From: Gongronella butleri
Lineage: Eukaryota > Mucoromycota > Mucoromycetes > Mucorales > Cunninghamellaceae
Length of the DNA: 64,000 nt
Reading direction: 5' to 3'
Assembly: GCA_025201375.1 (NCBI GenBank)
Contig: JAIWZP010000010.1
Coordinates: 496,001-560,000 of the forward strand
A program made the position numbers and the translations under genes. The notes under the pieces were generated by a model. That model did no database searches. It saw nothing but the letters and a program-made list of their open reading frames with translations, and was not told the origin of the DNA. Shown piece after piece: positions 23,413 to 36,126 of this stretch. The number at the start of each line of letters is the position of its first letter. Position 1 is the stretch's first letter.

Positions 23413-25137
23413 TTATTTTGCGCATTGCAAGCAGATAACCTCGTCGCGGCCATTGTTGGTCCACAAGCCTAGGTGGGAGAAGAAGAAAAAAAAAGAAGAA
23501 AATTAAGTATCGGCTCTAAAAGTGTATCCTTGATCTTGGATTCTTTTTTTTTTTTTGGCATCAGCCTTTGCTGCTTACCAGGGACCCGCGACGACAGGCG
23601 CGTGTGGCACAAAATGCATTCAAAATGCTGGGCGTGATATTGCCTGCCAAAGGCAGAAGCGACCATCTTGGCACCGTCGAGCGATTCTTTGCACGTGTGG
23701 CACACATTGTTGGCCGGCGACCCTTGTGTTGGCGCGGGCGCGGGCGCAGATGCAGCTGGTGCTGGTGCTGCGGCAGCAGGGGAAGCAACAGGGGCCCTCG
23801 TCGTCGTCGTCGTGGGCTTGGCATGCTGTGCACAATAAGGTTTGTTGTTGTAAACGTGGAAAGTGCCATGGGGGAATGGCTGTCGACATTGCTATGAAAA
23901 ATAAAAAAATTGGCCGTCAGCGTGAACGCGACGCGTGTTTTATAACGATTAATATCGAAAATCGCGATTTTTACCGTGCAGACAAAGCAATCCTTGTGCC
24001 AATCGCCGTCGAGGGCATTGACAAAGGCGCCTTTGATGAATTGGCCGCAGCCCTGGCACTTGTGACCAAACAGAGCGAGGTAGTCGTTCTCGCAATAAGC
24101 ATGCCCGTCCTGCACCATGAATCCACTCTGCTGATCAAACGGCGTGCGACATGTGTGACAGAAAAAGTGGCCCACGTGGTACTGCTTGCCAAGCGCCTGA
24201 ATCGACGTCTACAAAAAAAAGTAGAAAAAAAGAGATCGGAGCCCGTGTGAGCATAATCCGAGTCCAATTTGCCCATTTTCCGCTCTTTTTTTGATATTTA
24301 TGGCATTTACCTCGCGGATGGGCTCTTTACAATAGTCGCATCGTGCATTGAAGAGCTGCCTATAGTCATTTCCGCAATAGGCGTTTCCGTCTTTTTCAAA
24401 GAATTCGACGCTGTCGAGCGGTGTGCGGCAAGTGTGGCAGGTGAAGCAGCCTTTGTGCCATTTCTTGCCAAGAGCGGCCACCATGACGCTGGGGCCCGTG
24501 CTGAGAGACTTTTTACATCCGGGGCACGTCGTGGCCGAGTACAATGGGTTGGCCACACTGACTTTTTTGCCAGGGTCGATACTTGGTGTGCGCGATGGTG
24601 TGGCGGGCGGTGATCGGCCTGACGGTGACGCACGCGGTGGGGTGGGGCTCTTTGGGGTGCCCAATGCAGCTGCATTGGCGGGTCGTGGCGGAGTCGCGGG
24701 CGCAGGAGAAGCAGAAGAGGCTGAAGATGCAAACTGCACAGGTTTTCTGGCCGGCAATGGCGGTGTGCGCTTGGCATTGGCACTCGCGCCTGCGGTCCCT
24801 TGCTTGGGTGCACGCAGGGACGCTTCAAACGCGTCCTGGGCCGCACTGCCGCGCTTGTCACTCAAACTCAAGCCGTCCATCGGATACACAAGGTCATTGC
24901 GTGCCTGCGACAATGTCGCCTTGCTTCCTTCAGGCTTGCTGGACCCTGTCAATGATTCTGGCGACGCTCCAGTCGCTGTCGGGCTCGTCTGAGCCTTGTT
25001 GCCAAGATTCTTCAGGTAGCTGTCTGCAAAAACGCAAAAGAGAGGCGAGTTAAAACCAAAATGGTGCGCTTTGGAATTATTGTCACTCTCTTTTTGTTGC
25101 TCATCTTACCTAGCTGGTCCTTGGAAAGATACGACAT
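23413..25137 (-). CDS. Paxillin-like protein with four LIM domains
   Basis: Five exons: 25137-25110, 25023-24311, 24208-23975, 23891-23579 and 23468-23413; 447 residues. The C-terminal half has four consecutive LIM zinc-binding domains starting CPGC, CDYC, CQGC and CHTC, each with the WHKGCF/YHVGHF-type centre and a closing Cys/His/Asp ligand (PYCAQH in the third, CLQC in the fourth). The N-terminal half is Pro/Ser/Ala-rich with TPP and SPTPP blocks. Right after the start, QLDSYLKNLG resembles the LDxLLxxL motif of paxillin. Fungal paxillins work at cell tips and the cytokinetic ring, linking actin and Rho signalling. LIM count and the LD-like motif match animal paxillin better than yeast Pxl1, which has two LIM domains. 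AATAAA on the minus strand overlaps the stop codon. Confidence 0.9.
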
Positions 25138-25393
25138 GGTCGTGTAAAGAAAGAAAAAAAAAGAGTGAAAAAGAGCAAAAGAGCGAAGAAAAAGAAGAAA
25201 AAGCGGCTAGCGGGTGACCCCTTCTTTTATTTCTTCCATTTTCATCCGCCGCACGCGTCGTCATTGCGCAGGAAAAAAAAAAAACGAGACGAGGGGACAC
25301 GGACTAAAACCATTTATTTTTTTTCGTGCGAGAGAAGCAAAAGGGTATACATTCAAGGAAGACAAGGCGAAAAAGAAGAAAACAAACGTGCCA

Positions 25394-27117
<1,724 letters not shown>

Positions 27118-27272
27118 GAAGAAAACTTGTGTAAACGAAAAGAGAAAGAGGGGGGGGAGACCCCGTGGCGCGGAGCCGTGGGCGCTTTTGTTTTATGCTT
27201 TTGAAAGCCCGCGCCAAGTTGCCAATTCCTTGCAAAAATCGTTTCTTTCTTGTCTTTTTGTCTCTTTCCCCC
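27118..27272. promoter_or_regulatory. Shared divergent promoter, ATE1 (-) and TIP41 (+)
   Basis: Only 155 bp separate the two start codons, so the genes almost certainly share a bidirectional promoter. The tract has a G-run and an AAAGAGAAAGAG purine stretch next to ATE1 and a pyrimidine tract (TTTCTTTCTTGTC) next to TIP41. Confidence 0.6.
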
Positions 27273-28322
27273 ATGGCATACGAAAGCATTCAGCAAGGTG
27301 ACCGTCGCACAGGGCTTGTGCAGGGCATTGCTATCAACGGCTGGTCCATCACGTCGAAAAAGGCCCCCATTTGCAACTCGACTCAGCTTGAAAGGTATGA
27401 AAAAGCAAAATACGCGCGCTTTTTCTTTTTTTTTTTTTTTCTTACACGCCTCCCCCTGCCTCTTATAGTTTCCAAAAGCAATACGGGATCCCGCCGCCGG
27501 AGATGATCTTTGGTAGCAACTATGTGCGTCTAGAGCGCGCACCGCTGGAATACACGCTCAACGCGTACGACGCCCTTGCACGGGTCGATACAAGCGAAGA
27601 AAGCAGTGCCCGTATCAAGGTCGCCTATGCCAACGAGTGGAACAAGAAGAGGTAGCGCCCATTGGAGCCCTGTCGAGGCCCATTCGAGGCTCAATTGGCT
27701 TCTTTTCTCTCTTTTCCAGCTATCACCAGAATGTCAAGGACGTTGTCAAGCCGTACGACTGGACGTACTCAACAGATTACCAAGGAACGAGCAGCGATGA
27801 TGCATGGGAAAAGGTCGATGACGCTGTCATTGACGTGGATCATCTAAAGCAAAAGGAGCCCATCCTCTTTTACGACGAAAACATTCTGTACGAGGACGAA
27901 CTCGCCGACAATGGCACTGCGGTTCTGTCCATCCGTCTTGTAAGTGCCATTAGAAGAATAAGAAAGGAAAAAGACATGCTCACGCGTCGTTTACGGATTT
28001 TTTGTATGATTTTTCCTTTTCTTTTTTTTCTTTTTTTTTGTTTTCTTAGCGTGTGATGCCATCGTGCTTTTTAATTTTGCAACGATTCTTTTTGCGTGTG
28101 GACGACGTGCTGTTCAGGATCAATGACACGCGTCTGTATCACGCATTTGGATCGCCATATCTCGTGCGCGAGTACACGTCGCGACAGCAGAGTTACCAGG
28201 CGATCCGCAGCAAGCTCGAGCACGGCGGCGACTTGTCGCTGATGAACGATACCCATTGGGTTGCGTCCGTCCTTCCCGAGCAGAACCAAGTTTTGGAACG
28301 CCATCGCCTGCGGATAGAATAA
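27273..28322 (+). CDS. TIP41: TIP41 family regulator of PP2A-type phosphatases
   Basis: Four exons: 27273-27394, 27469-27651, 27720-27939 and 28050-28322; 265 residues. Typical TIP41 blocks appear in order: [85 protein letters not shown] and a C-terminal [18 protein letters not shown]. In yeast TIP41 binds TAP42 and counteracts it, favouring phosphatase output when TORC1 is low; in other organisms it binds PP2A-type catalytic subunits directly. Length is normal for the family. AATAAA follows at 28366. Confidence 0.95.
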
Positions 28323-28698
28323 CAAAAAACCATAAAATAATAAAAAACAAGGTTTCATGTTGCACAATAAATTTTCATCAGAGAGGAAGAGCGTGCCCCC
28401 TTTTTATTTAGCTAGCACACCTTTCTTTTTTCCCTTTTCATTGTCCCCTCTTTCCTCTTTGTACTCGCTTGACCCGCCTTTTTTTTTTTTTTGGTTTTTT
28501 TCCCTTTCATCTTTCATCTCGCAGCCCGACAAGACAAGCGCACGCCACCGAACCTAGCATACATACGCTACCTTTTTTCATTTTTCCCCCTCCTCTCATA
28601 GACAAAGCAACGTAGACCTTTTTACTCTTTCATCCTCCCATCAGCTCTCTTTTTCCCCTCTTTTTTTTCTCCCCGTCTCTCCCTTTTTTGTGTATTTG
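28323..28698. promoter_or_regulatory. TIP41 3' end and WHI2 upstream region
   Basis: A 376-bp spacer between same-strand genes. It has AATAAA at 28366-28371 (likely TIP41 poly(A) signal) and then a long CT-rich tract of the type seen before most genes in this window. Confidence 0.5.
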
Positions 28699-29873
28699 AT
28701 GGCCTCTGAATCGCCAATTACGCAGGTGCCGGACCCGACACTCGACTATGACGATGATTTGATTTACCAGCAGCAGGATGATGAGGATGCCTTTGAGCAG
28801 GATGCGATTCCACAGGTGCTCAAGCTGGATTTGCGCGGCGTGCGCATGGAATTGGACCGCGACACGCTCGTCAGTTTACCCGAGAGTCTGCTCATTGCGA
28901 TGTTCCCTAATGGATTGATTCTCGGTCGCCAAGACGAGTACAATGATGATGACCAGGACCCTCCACAGCAACAACAGGCCCCGCAGCAACAACAGCAGCA
29001 GCAACATCAGCAACAGCAGCAGCAGCAGCAGCAGGACAATCAGAGTAGCACGACGACAACGACGAGCAATGACAGCGGGCACCACCAGCAGGACGATCCG
29101 GCGAATACGGAAGATGATGATTTCCAGGTCACGTACGTGGATTTCGACCCTGTGTGCCTTGACTATGTGTTGCAATATTACCGCAAGGCACAACAAATGT
29201 CGCAACAGATGCAACAGCGCCGTGTCACCGCGTCGGAGCACAAGAACGACGATGACGATGACGACGACAATGACAGCCTGCCCATGACGACGTCGCCCGC
29301 CTATTACCCGTTGCTCGACAAGCAGCCAATTATTGTGCTGCGCGAAGAACTCGAATACTTTTGCGTGCCCGCCAAAAAGATGACCCCTGCCGATATGGCG
29401 TCGCTCAAACTGCATTGCGGTCAGTTTTTGCGCCAAAACGACGAGATCTTCGCCGCACTGCAAAAGAGCATTGCCAGGGAAAATAATCTCGCCGAGCAGC
29501 ATTTGATTGACATGCTCTGCGATGCAGGTTTCTCGCGCGATGACCGATGGGGCCACCGCGCGCTCGAACCCACACGCGCCTGCATCGTCAGCATGGGTCT
29601 CGTGCTTCTCAAGACCACAGGCCCCGACAACCACATGGCCACCGCACAAAAGCTGTTACTCTTTTGGCGAAAGCCCGCCGTAAGCATATTCTTTAGAGAG
29701 AGAGAGAGAGAGAAGAGAAACAAAAAATAGGAGAGACTAATTTGTTGTGCTTTTTTTTTCCTCATCTTTCATAGCGCAAGTGCTGGTGGGACGGCAACAG
29801 CGAGAAGATCAATGGCATTAACGTACGACTATGGGCTAGACGCACTTGGACGTTGGAATTGGCACTCGTTTGA
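28699..29873 (+). CDS. WHI2: Whi2-type BTB growth regulator
   Basis: Two exons (28699-29679, 29775-29873); 359 residues. LKLDLRGVRMELDRDTLVSLPESLLIAMFPNG is the first half of the fungal Whi2 BTB fold, and YVDFDPVCLDYVLQYYRKA is its second half. A run of about 65 residues, mostly Gln with Thr/Asn/Asp, separates them. The C-terminus RKCWWD, VRLWARRTWTLELALV is the highly conserved Whi2 end and lies in the short second exon. In yeast Whi2 works with Psr1/Psr2 phosphatases in the general stress response and restrains TORC1 when amino acids are scarce. A second acidic and Asp-rich insert lies near residue 185. It follows TIP41 on the same strand. Confidence 0.9.
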
Positions 29874-31840
29874 TTCGCTGAGTCGATCGCTCGCGCGCTT
29901 CTTTATGCCCTTGTCCTACTTTCTCCTCCCCCTCCCTTTTCCTCCTCCTTTCGACTTTGAACCATTTTGCAATTGCGCGTTTGCCGGAGAACCCCCAAGA
30001 GATACCCAGTCGTCCTTGCTTGCCCCCCACTCCTTCACAACCCATCCTCCTCGAATCCCCCCTTTTGTCTTTTTTGTTCTCAAGTCGCCTTCCTCCCTCA
30101 ATACCTTTTTTTTTCTTGCCATTGTTTGCCTACCTTTACTTACCCCCCTGTGTCCCCCACTGCGCCTGACCCTCGTACAAACAAGTACCTCCATAATCGA
30201 AATAAAAAAGCGCTCTATTTTCTCTTTCTTGTCGTATGGCGTGACAGTTGCCCTTTTTTTACGCACAACTTACTGTAGCATGGCCGATGCGCCCCCTTTT
30301 TTTTTCTTGGGAAATGGACGCACTCAGGGGCAACAGCGCGTACAAAAACAAAAATTGACATCAAAAAATAGCACTTGAAGAATTTCAAGGTGAAGCATAA
30401 AGCGTGCAGCCAACACGTCGCGTAATACTGTAGAGCTTGCTGTATGCAATCTTTGCTTTATCTGCAAGCTTTCGAGGGTGCAGCGCCAGATAAAATGAGG
30501 GTAAATGTGGTAAGAACGTAAGATTATCACCACGTTCATCTATGATAGTCGCATCCGCGGCAACTGCCTAACGTATCGACGCGCGAGTCATCTCAAATGA
30601 AATCTATGATCAAAGACGGCAAAAGCGCTCGTGCGTGCTTTGGAGGAGAGATCACATTGAGATCTCGGAGAGTTGCTGTGCAATGACGCTGCTGAAAACT
30701 CGGTATTTTCGAAATTGCTTGGTTTGGCTGACATGACGCTGGTTCGGTTCTGCTTGCTTGTCCACAAATTTGAGCTTCTGCAAACCAAGCAAGCAACAAC
30801 AAGCGTGAAAATAAAATCAGTCACTACTACTGCTGTACTGGACGACGACGTACGGTATCTCAGCATGGTCACCAGCAGAAGAAGTACTCGAGAAAGTGCA
30901 CGATTCTTACCATACTGTATGTACAGTATCATACTGTTGTATCCGTTCGAATTTTTCATTTTTGCATGCGAAGAATACTGTAAAGCGTTTGACCGTCCAT
31001 CATGTTTCGATCTCAGTGAACAAATCTGACGCGGCGTGCCATCAGCCTGAAGCAACGCGTCAAACTCCACAAAAACGTACCGTACAATATCATCAATCAT
31101 CATACTGTACATTTATTTACCTTTCAAAAACCAGAGTCCAGAGCGTGTTTTTCAGACTTTGCCGGCCCGCTGTGCTTCCAGAATTTTTTTTTACAGTCTA
31201 CTCGCCCGCCAATGAAAAATGCGACACGGCATACTGTAATAAACAGCGGCCCAGTACTCAAGACGGACCTGCCCGATTTTTTTTGGACTCGAAAATGCCA
31301 AAAATCTTCTACGGTATTTATAGTATTTTGCATTCATCTCGTTATCTGTATGGTCGAATCCGCTCAAAAACAGCTGCATCGAGTTCAGCGCAAAATTTGC
31401 AACAAAAAAGCTTAAACCCCCAAAGCGCTACGACCACTTTTGAAAAATTCAGGGGTCACTCAGGGGTCACACATTTCAATCTCAGAAAATGCCAAATTTG
31501 AGAAATTTCGAACTCCGAGTAATCAATGCATCCCAAACAGGTAACTCCAACGATTTGTTATTGGCAGACAAAATGTCAAGTCACCCCAAACGTAAGAAAA
31601 ATGCCCAAAAAGTGACGCATGAACGGCGATCGACTGAGAAAATTGCCTACTTCGGGCAAGATTTTTTTGCAAAAATTTAAGGTTTGACATTGCCAAATTA
31701 AGTGCGTGGATTGCATGGAATTTTTATTTTTTTTATTTTTTATTTTTTTTACTTTGCACGCTTCTGTGCACTGATGCGTGGGCAGCATGCTGGTGAAATG
31801 ACCGATGCAAAAAGTTGAAACCCGAGTTAGCGTGCTGCAA

Positions 31841-32020
31841 GTCATCTCATTAGATGCTTTGCCCCCTATTTGTTAGTAAATCTGAACTAAAAATCACAGA
31901 TTGATTAGGTTGTTCTCGAGTAAATGGCGATGGCAGAAATTGTCCAAAAAAGCTAATTTCTCTGTCAGTTTTGATCGGATCGTGTTGAAACTTGCTCATT
32001 CGACAGAGATTCAACTACTG
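31841..32020. repeat. Diverged interspersed repeat, family 1, copy A
   Basis: Aligns over about 180 bp, with many mismatches, to 34835-35010. Shared landmarks are a TCATTAGATGC word, a TCGAG(T/C)AAATGGCGAT word and a CTCATTCGA(C/T)AGA word in the same order and spacing. Confidence 0.6.
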
Positions 32021-33317
32021 CATTCAACGCGTTAAAGGCGCCGTGGGTCATTGTTCCCGTTGTCGAGAAAATTGGGGTTGAAAATTAATCCAATGTTTGA
32101 TTGATTTTTGCGAGCATGTGAGAAATGGGTAGAGGAAAAAAAGTCAAGAAAAAGGGAAAAAACAAGAAAATACTTTGAGAATCGAATACGGTTTTATTAG
32201 GGAAATGAAAAGATTCTCTATTTAAAAGAAATGAATAAAACTAGGGTTTCAAAATAGCAAGGTGTCGATTGATGTCTGGATGCATGGCTGTCAAGCATGC
32301 ATGTCCTTTCCGAGGCATGTATAAAGTGAGCCGCGCTCAATTAGCAATTGAGCTTGACCCCGGATATAGTTACAAGCAGGGATGCGCTGTCCATGGCCAA
32401 TTGACCCTTGGACGCGTCTGAGGCATACTGTAAATGGACAAGTAGGACTCCATTGGCAAGCCGACAGAAAAGAAAGTTTTTTTTTTTTATCTGTCTTTCG
32501 GGCTTGCACGTGCCCATATCCTGGTCCATGCAATCCCTGTTCAGACATCACAAATAAGACATCTTATCAAGGGTGCGTACAAGAGAGCGAATAGTAGAAA
32601 GGGTGCGCTGTCCTTTCATCACAAAATAAAAAAGTGATTAAATGGGTAAGACCTGGCGACAGCAGCCAACGTGTGAGCGGGGCTTAATTAGCCGGACTAA
32701 GCAAGTGCCCATCCATCTGGATTTGAATCCAGGAATGCGGCATAGAGCATGTACGACGCGATTTGCATCACGTTCGCTTTCTTTCTTTTTTTTTTTTTCT
32801 TAAACAATTTGAGAAAGACAAGCCCAGACACGGCCAGCGCGTCTGACTTAAGGTAATCGTATCTGCTCTTTCACATGGACATGTCCATTGTAATGTTTAA
32901 TTAAGAATATCACGCTCTGCAAGCAGCAAATACAACAGCATGCAAATGTCGTTCATCTGGCACGAAAACAACTGGGAAATGACACCCAAGCGTGTCTCTT
33001 TCGAATGATGTCAATTTCACCGCAATCGACAAAATAGTTCGGGCGCCAGTGCTGGATTTGTGAAAATGACGACATTTTGGAACTATCTGCACAACGACCT
33101 AGCGGACCTCTGGTTTTTAACGTGCTGCTGGAAAAAGACGCGCCAAAATAACCCAGCGCAATGATTTGGAAAAGGCGAGCCAGTCACGGTGTGAATTTTA
33201 AATTATTGGATTTGCGAAGAAATTCCATGAAAATCGCGAAAGAGTTGAATTTGTCGACTGGAGCCTGAAAATCTACCACTGGTTTTGAATGAATGACTGC
33301 CAAAATTGCCTACGGTA

Positions 33318-34333
33318 CAGTACAGTGCCCGGACAAAAAAAAGTTTCGCTGTGCATAATTCTCTGCAGTGCAAGGTATCAATTAATCGCGTTAATCTCTG
33401 CTGTATTGATCAATAATGGCTCCAGTGATATGAAATTTTGCAGGAACAATGATTTAAAAGTAAAAAAACAATTCTAAAATTATGAAATGGCTATGCCAAG
33501 CCGGTATTGAAATAGATCAAAAAAGGGATACCTGACGCGTCACGCGACGCGACGCGTGCCTACGCGTATACAATGGCCTGTGGAGATGAATTGACGTTAT
33601 GAACACCATCTCCAATTTTTTTTGCAACGAGTGCAATGGTGCCTGATTGTATTTTAAGAATCAATTCCATGTTACTTGCATTGCATCGGTGCTGTGATCG
33701 AATAATGTAAAATCATCATGTGACACGCGTCACGCGTCAGTTGCATCTGGAATAACAATTGCCATCTCTGTTATCTAATTTTAATCCTTAGTTGGCTTAA
33801 AACCATTGTACTTATTTAATTTAAAGAACTAGAATAGACTGTTATCGATTGGTTGACCAGTAGGAGCACTACGACCATGTTACGAAGGAAATCGCGACTT
33901 TTGGCGCGTCTGACGCGTGACGCGTGTCACATGATGATTTTACATTATTCGATCACAGCACCGATGCAATGCATGTAACATGGAATTGATTCTTAAAATA
34001 CAATCAGGCACCATTGCACTCGTTGCAAAAAAAAATTGGAGATGGTGTTCATAACGCCAATTCATCTCCACAGGCCATTGTATACGCGTAGGCACGCGTC
34101 GCGTCGCGTGACGCGTCAGGTATCCCTTTTTTGATCTATTTCAATACCGGCTTGGCATAGCCATTTCATAATTTTAGAATTGTTTTTTTACTTTTAAATC
34201 ATTGTTCCTGCAAAATTTCATATCACTGGAGCCATTATTGATCAATACAGCAGAGATTAACGCGATTAATTGATACCTTGCACTGCAGAGAATCATGCAC
34301 AGCGAAACTTTTTTTTGTCCGGGCACTGTACTG
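33318..34333. mobile_element. Non-autonomous Tc1/mariner-like element with 420-bp inverted repeats
   Basis: Bases 33318-33740 and 33910-34333 are nearly perfect inverted repeats of about 423 bp around a 169-bp unique centre. The termini read CAGTACAGTGCCCGG and are flanked on both sides by TA (33316-33317 and 34334-34335), as expected for the TA target duplication of the Tc1/mariner/pogo group. No transposase fits in 1016 bp, so it would depend on a source elsewhere. The two arms differ at only a few positions, suggesting a recent insertion or repair by gene conversion. A cluster of ACGCGT words lies inside each arm. Confidence 0.8.
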
Positions 34334-34548
34334 TAAAATTTGGTGTCGATCCAAACGCGATGAGTGGTGATCAGCATTGGATTGGTGCAAATTCGTGAAA
34401 TCAGTATTCGGCTCGACAATGGCTAGTTGTTTGACCTCTGGTTTTTAGTTTTTTGCAAAAAGAGAGACATTGAATTATCCAAGTGGCAAAGTTTGGCGGT
34501 GCTTGAAGAAGCACGATTTTATCATATCGCGAAATGATTTTTTACAAA

Positions 34549-34680
34549 ACGCGCCACAGCCAAATTTTGAGCAATGTCAATTTTCTGGCCAAACCAGCCG
34601 ATCGATATCGGAGTTTTAATTTTTCTGAGAAGAGAGGAGCCGATTACTATACGGTAAGTGGCAAAGTTTCGTGCCTCTGC
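34549..34680. repeat. Diverged interspersed repeat, family 3, copy A
   Basis: Resembles 35240-35345 in direct orientation. Both have GTCAATTTTCT, a GATCGAT/ATCGAC word, a GAAAAGAG/GAGAAGAG word and end near GACAAAGTTTC/GGCAAAGTTTC. Confidence 0.45.
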
Positions 34681-34834
34681 AATGAGTCCTTGGTGCGTAA
34701 CGAATTTTTTCAACTTTTTTTGAAAAAAATTGTTGGTCAGGCCGAAATGCATCTGGAGGGTCCCCCGCTTAAGAGGTTCAATCCAGACAGAAAAGGAAGA
34801 TCCGTTTGGCAACCTACACACTGGAGACCAGAGA

Positions 34835-35010
34835 GTCACCTCATTAGATGCCTTGACCTCCTCTTTCTAATCAAATCTGCCCTAAAAATCGGGGGTCCAT
34901 CAGGCCGTTGTCGAGCAAATGGCGATTAAAGCCAAATTTTAGAAATTTGCATTTCTCCATCAGTTTTGGGCGTATGTCGATATGATAAGACTGGGCTCAT
35001 TCGATAGATC
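34835..35010. repeat. Diverged interspersed repeat, family 1, copy B
   Basis: Second copy of the repeat at 31841-32020, same orientation, with landmarks TCATTAGATGC, TCGAGCAAATGGCGAT and CTCATTCGATAGA. A much weaker third copy may exist at 53495-53655. Confidence 0.6.
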
Positions 35011-35239
35011 ATCGAATGTCGCATCTTTTTTCACAGCAGCATGCCCCCCATTTTTACTCTGTTGTGCGTTGCGGTGAAAAATAGAATTGAAATGTTTGTT
35101 CACAAGTTGCGAGTGCACAAAGGTCTCGCATCGACTTTGCCAAGCGGAGACAAAACGACACCGATGCGCACACCTTTCCATACTTGCAAGTTTCAGCTCG
35201 ATCGAGGCACAGTTTATCGCTCCATGAATAAAAACGTGA

Positions 35240-35345
35240 ATATATCGACTAACGTCAATTTTCTCGTCAACGATCTAATCGACCCCCGTTTTTACGATTG
35301 TTTTGAAAAGAGAATCGTCGAAATAACCAAATGACAAAGTTTCAA
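35240..35345. repeat. Diverged interspersed repeat, family 3, copy B
   Basis: Direct repeat partner of 34549-34680, about 690 bp away; the similarity is clear at the ends and patchy in the middle. Confidence 0.45.
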
Positions 35346-35569
35346 GTGGATGCATTCATCCGATGGGGTACCATATTGATTTGGAAAATCGTGACTTTTC
35401 ATGGATTTTTCAAGGGCGTCAGTCAACAATTTTTAAGCCGTGAAATTTTTGATGCTGGATTTTCATGCCATTCACACCCTGGGTGGTTATGTCCTGTTTA
35501 CAGACGGAAATGTCGTAAAAAAAACCTGGGGTCGATCATCTAGTACTGTATGTAATACTGTAAGCACAT

Positions 35570-35780
35570 TGCGACGCGTGATACTGTAAACCGGGTCAAG
35601 CATCGAATTTGACACGCTTGTAGTAGGCGTATTGCTCATCAATTCATGCACCTGGCGCGTCTCTTGCTGATGGACGCGTCGGCGCTACTCAGTGGATGTG
35701 CGTGTTGTTCCTGTGCAATTCGCTATTGATGTACTGTATTGAAGTTTAATCTAAAATTGCCAATTGCTCGTCAACCAGCG
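35570..35780. repeat. Diverged interspersed repeat, family 2, copy A
   Basis: Aligns to 52926-53100. Shared landmarks in order: GACGCGTG, AAACCG(G/C)GTCAAGC, TGCACCTGG, GTC(T)TCTTGCT, GGA(C/T)GCGTCGGCG and ATTGCTCGT. This copy carries additional ACTGTA words absent from the other. Confidence 0.6.
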
Positions 35781-35789
35781 GGGTCATCC

Positions 35790-35824
<35 letters not shown>

Positions 35825-36126
35825 GTTTTTTCCGTGATTTCTCTCTGCGCTTCGTCTTGCGCGAAAAATTGGACCTCGCGAGCACACTGTAATAAACTCA
35901 ATTTTGATTCGCGCGTATTTTGCACCCAAATGATCGCAACTGCCATCAAATTGCGAGCCCCATGGACGTCACATTCACTGCGTATCATCGTCATCACCAG
36001 CAACTTGACTGTGGGCGCGTCGCGGCAAGATTTCAACGGAATGAAATGATTTTGGCATTTTTTTTATTGAAACTTGATGCGGTCTATGTGTGATTATCGT
36101 ATTTACAGAGGCACGAGCGGGCGGGA

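Larger units (their letters stand above)
29874..36126. other. 6.2-kb gene-poor repeat island
   Basis: No gene could be supported. The first 500 bp are CT-rich 3'-flank of WHI2, with a possible AATAAA at 30201-30206. From about 30.4 kb the base composition changes to AT-rich with many TACTGTA/TACAGTA words, inverted and direct repeats, and ACGCGT clusters. Frames up to 174 codons (30588-31112 minus) occur but have no recognisable domain. Confidence 0.6.

Noticed and set aside
28876..29649. Minus-strand open frame of 257 codons with long Leu runs
   Set aside because: It is the antisense of the Gln repeats in WHI2; Leu runs come from CAG/CTG and no domain is present.
30588..31112. Minus-strand open frame of 174 codons in the repeat island
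   Set aside because: No transposase motif or other domain; it lies among repeat words and is probably fortuitous.
32640..32750. tRNA-like stretch containing a TTTGAATC loop
   Set aside because: A T-arm-like hairpin can be drawn, but the loop size is wrong and no acceptor, D or anticodon arms fit around it.
33289..34419. Two mirrored frames of 62 and 81 codons with an identical C-terminal part
   Set aside because: They arise because the inverted arms of the 1-kb element are copies of each other; they are not independent genes.
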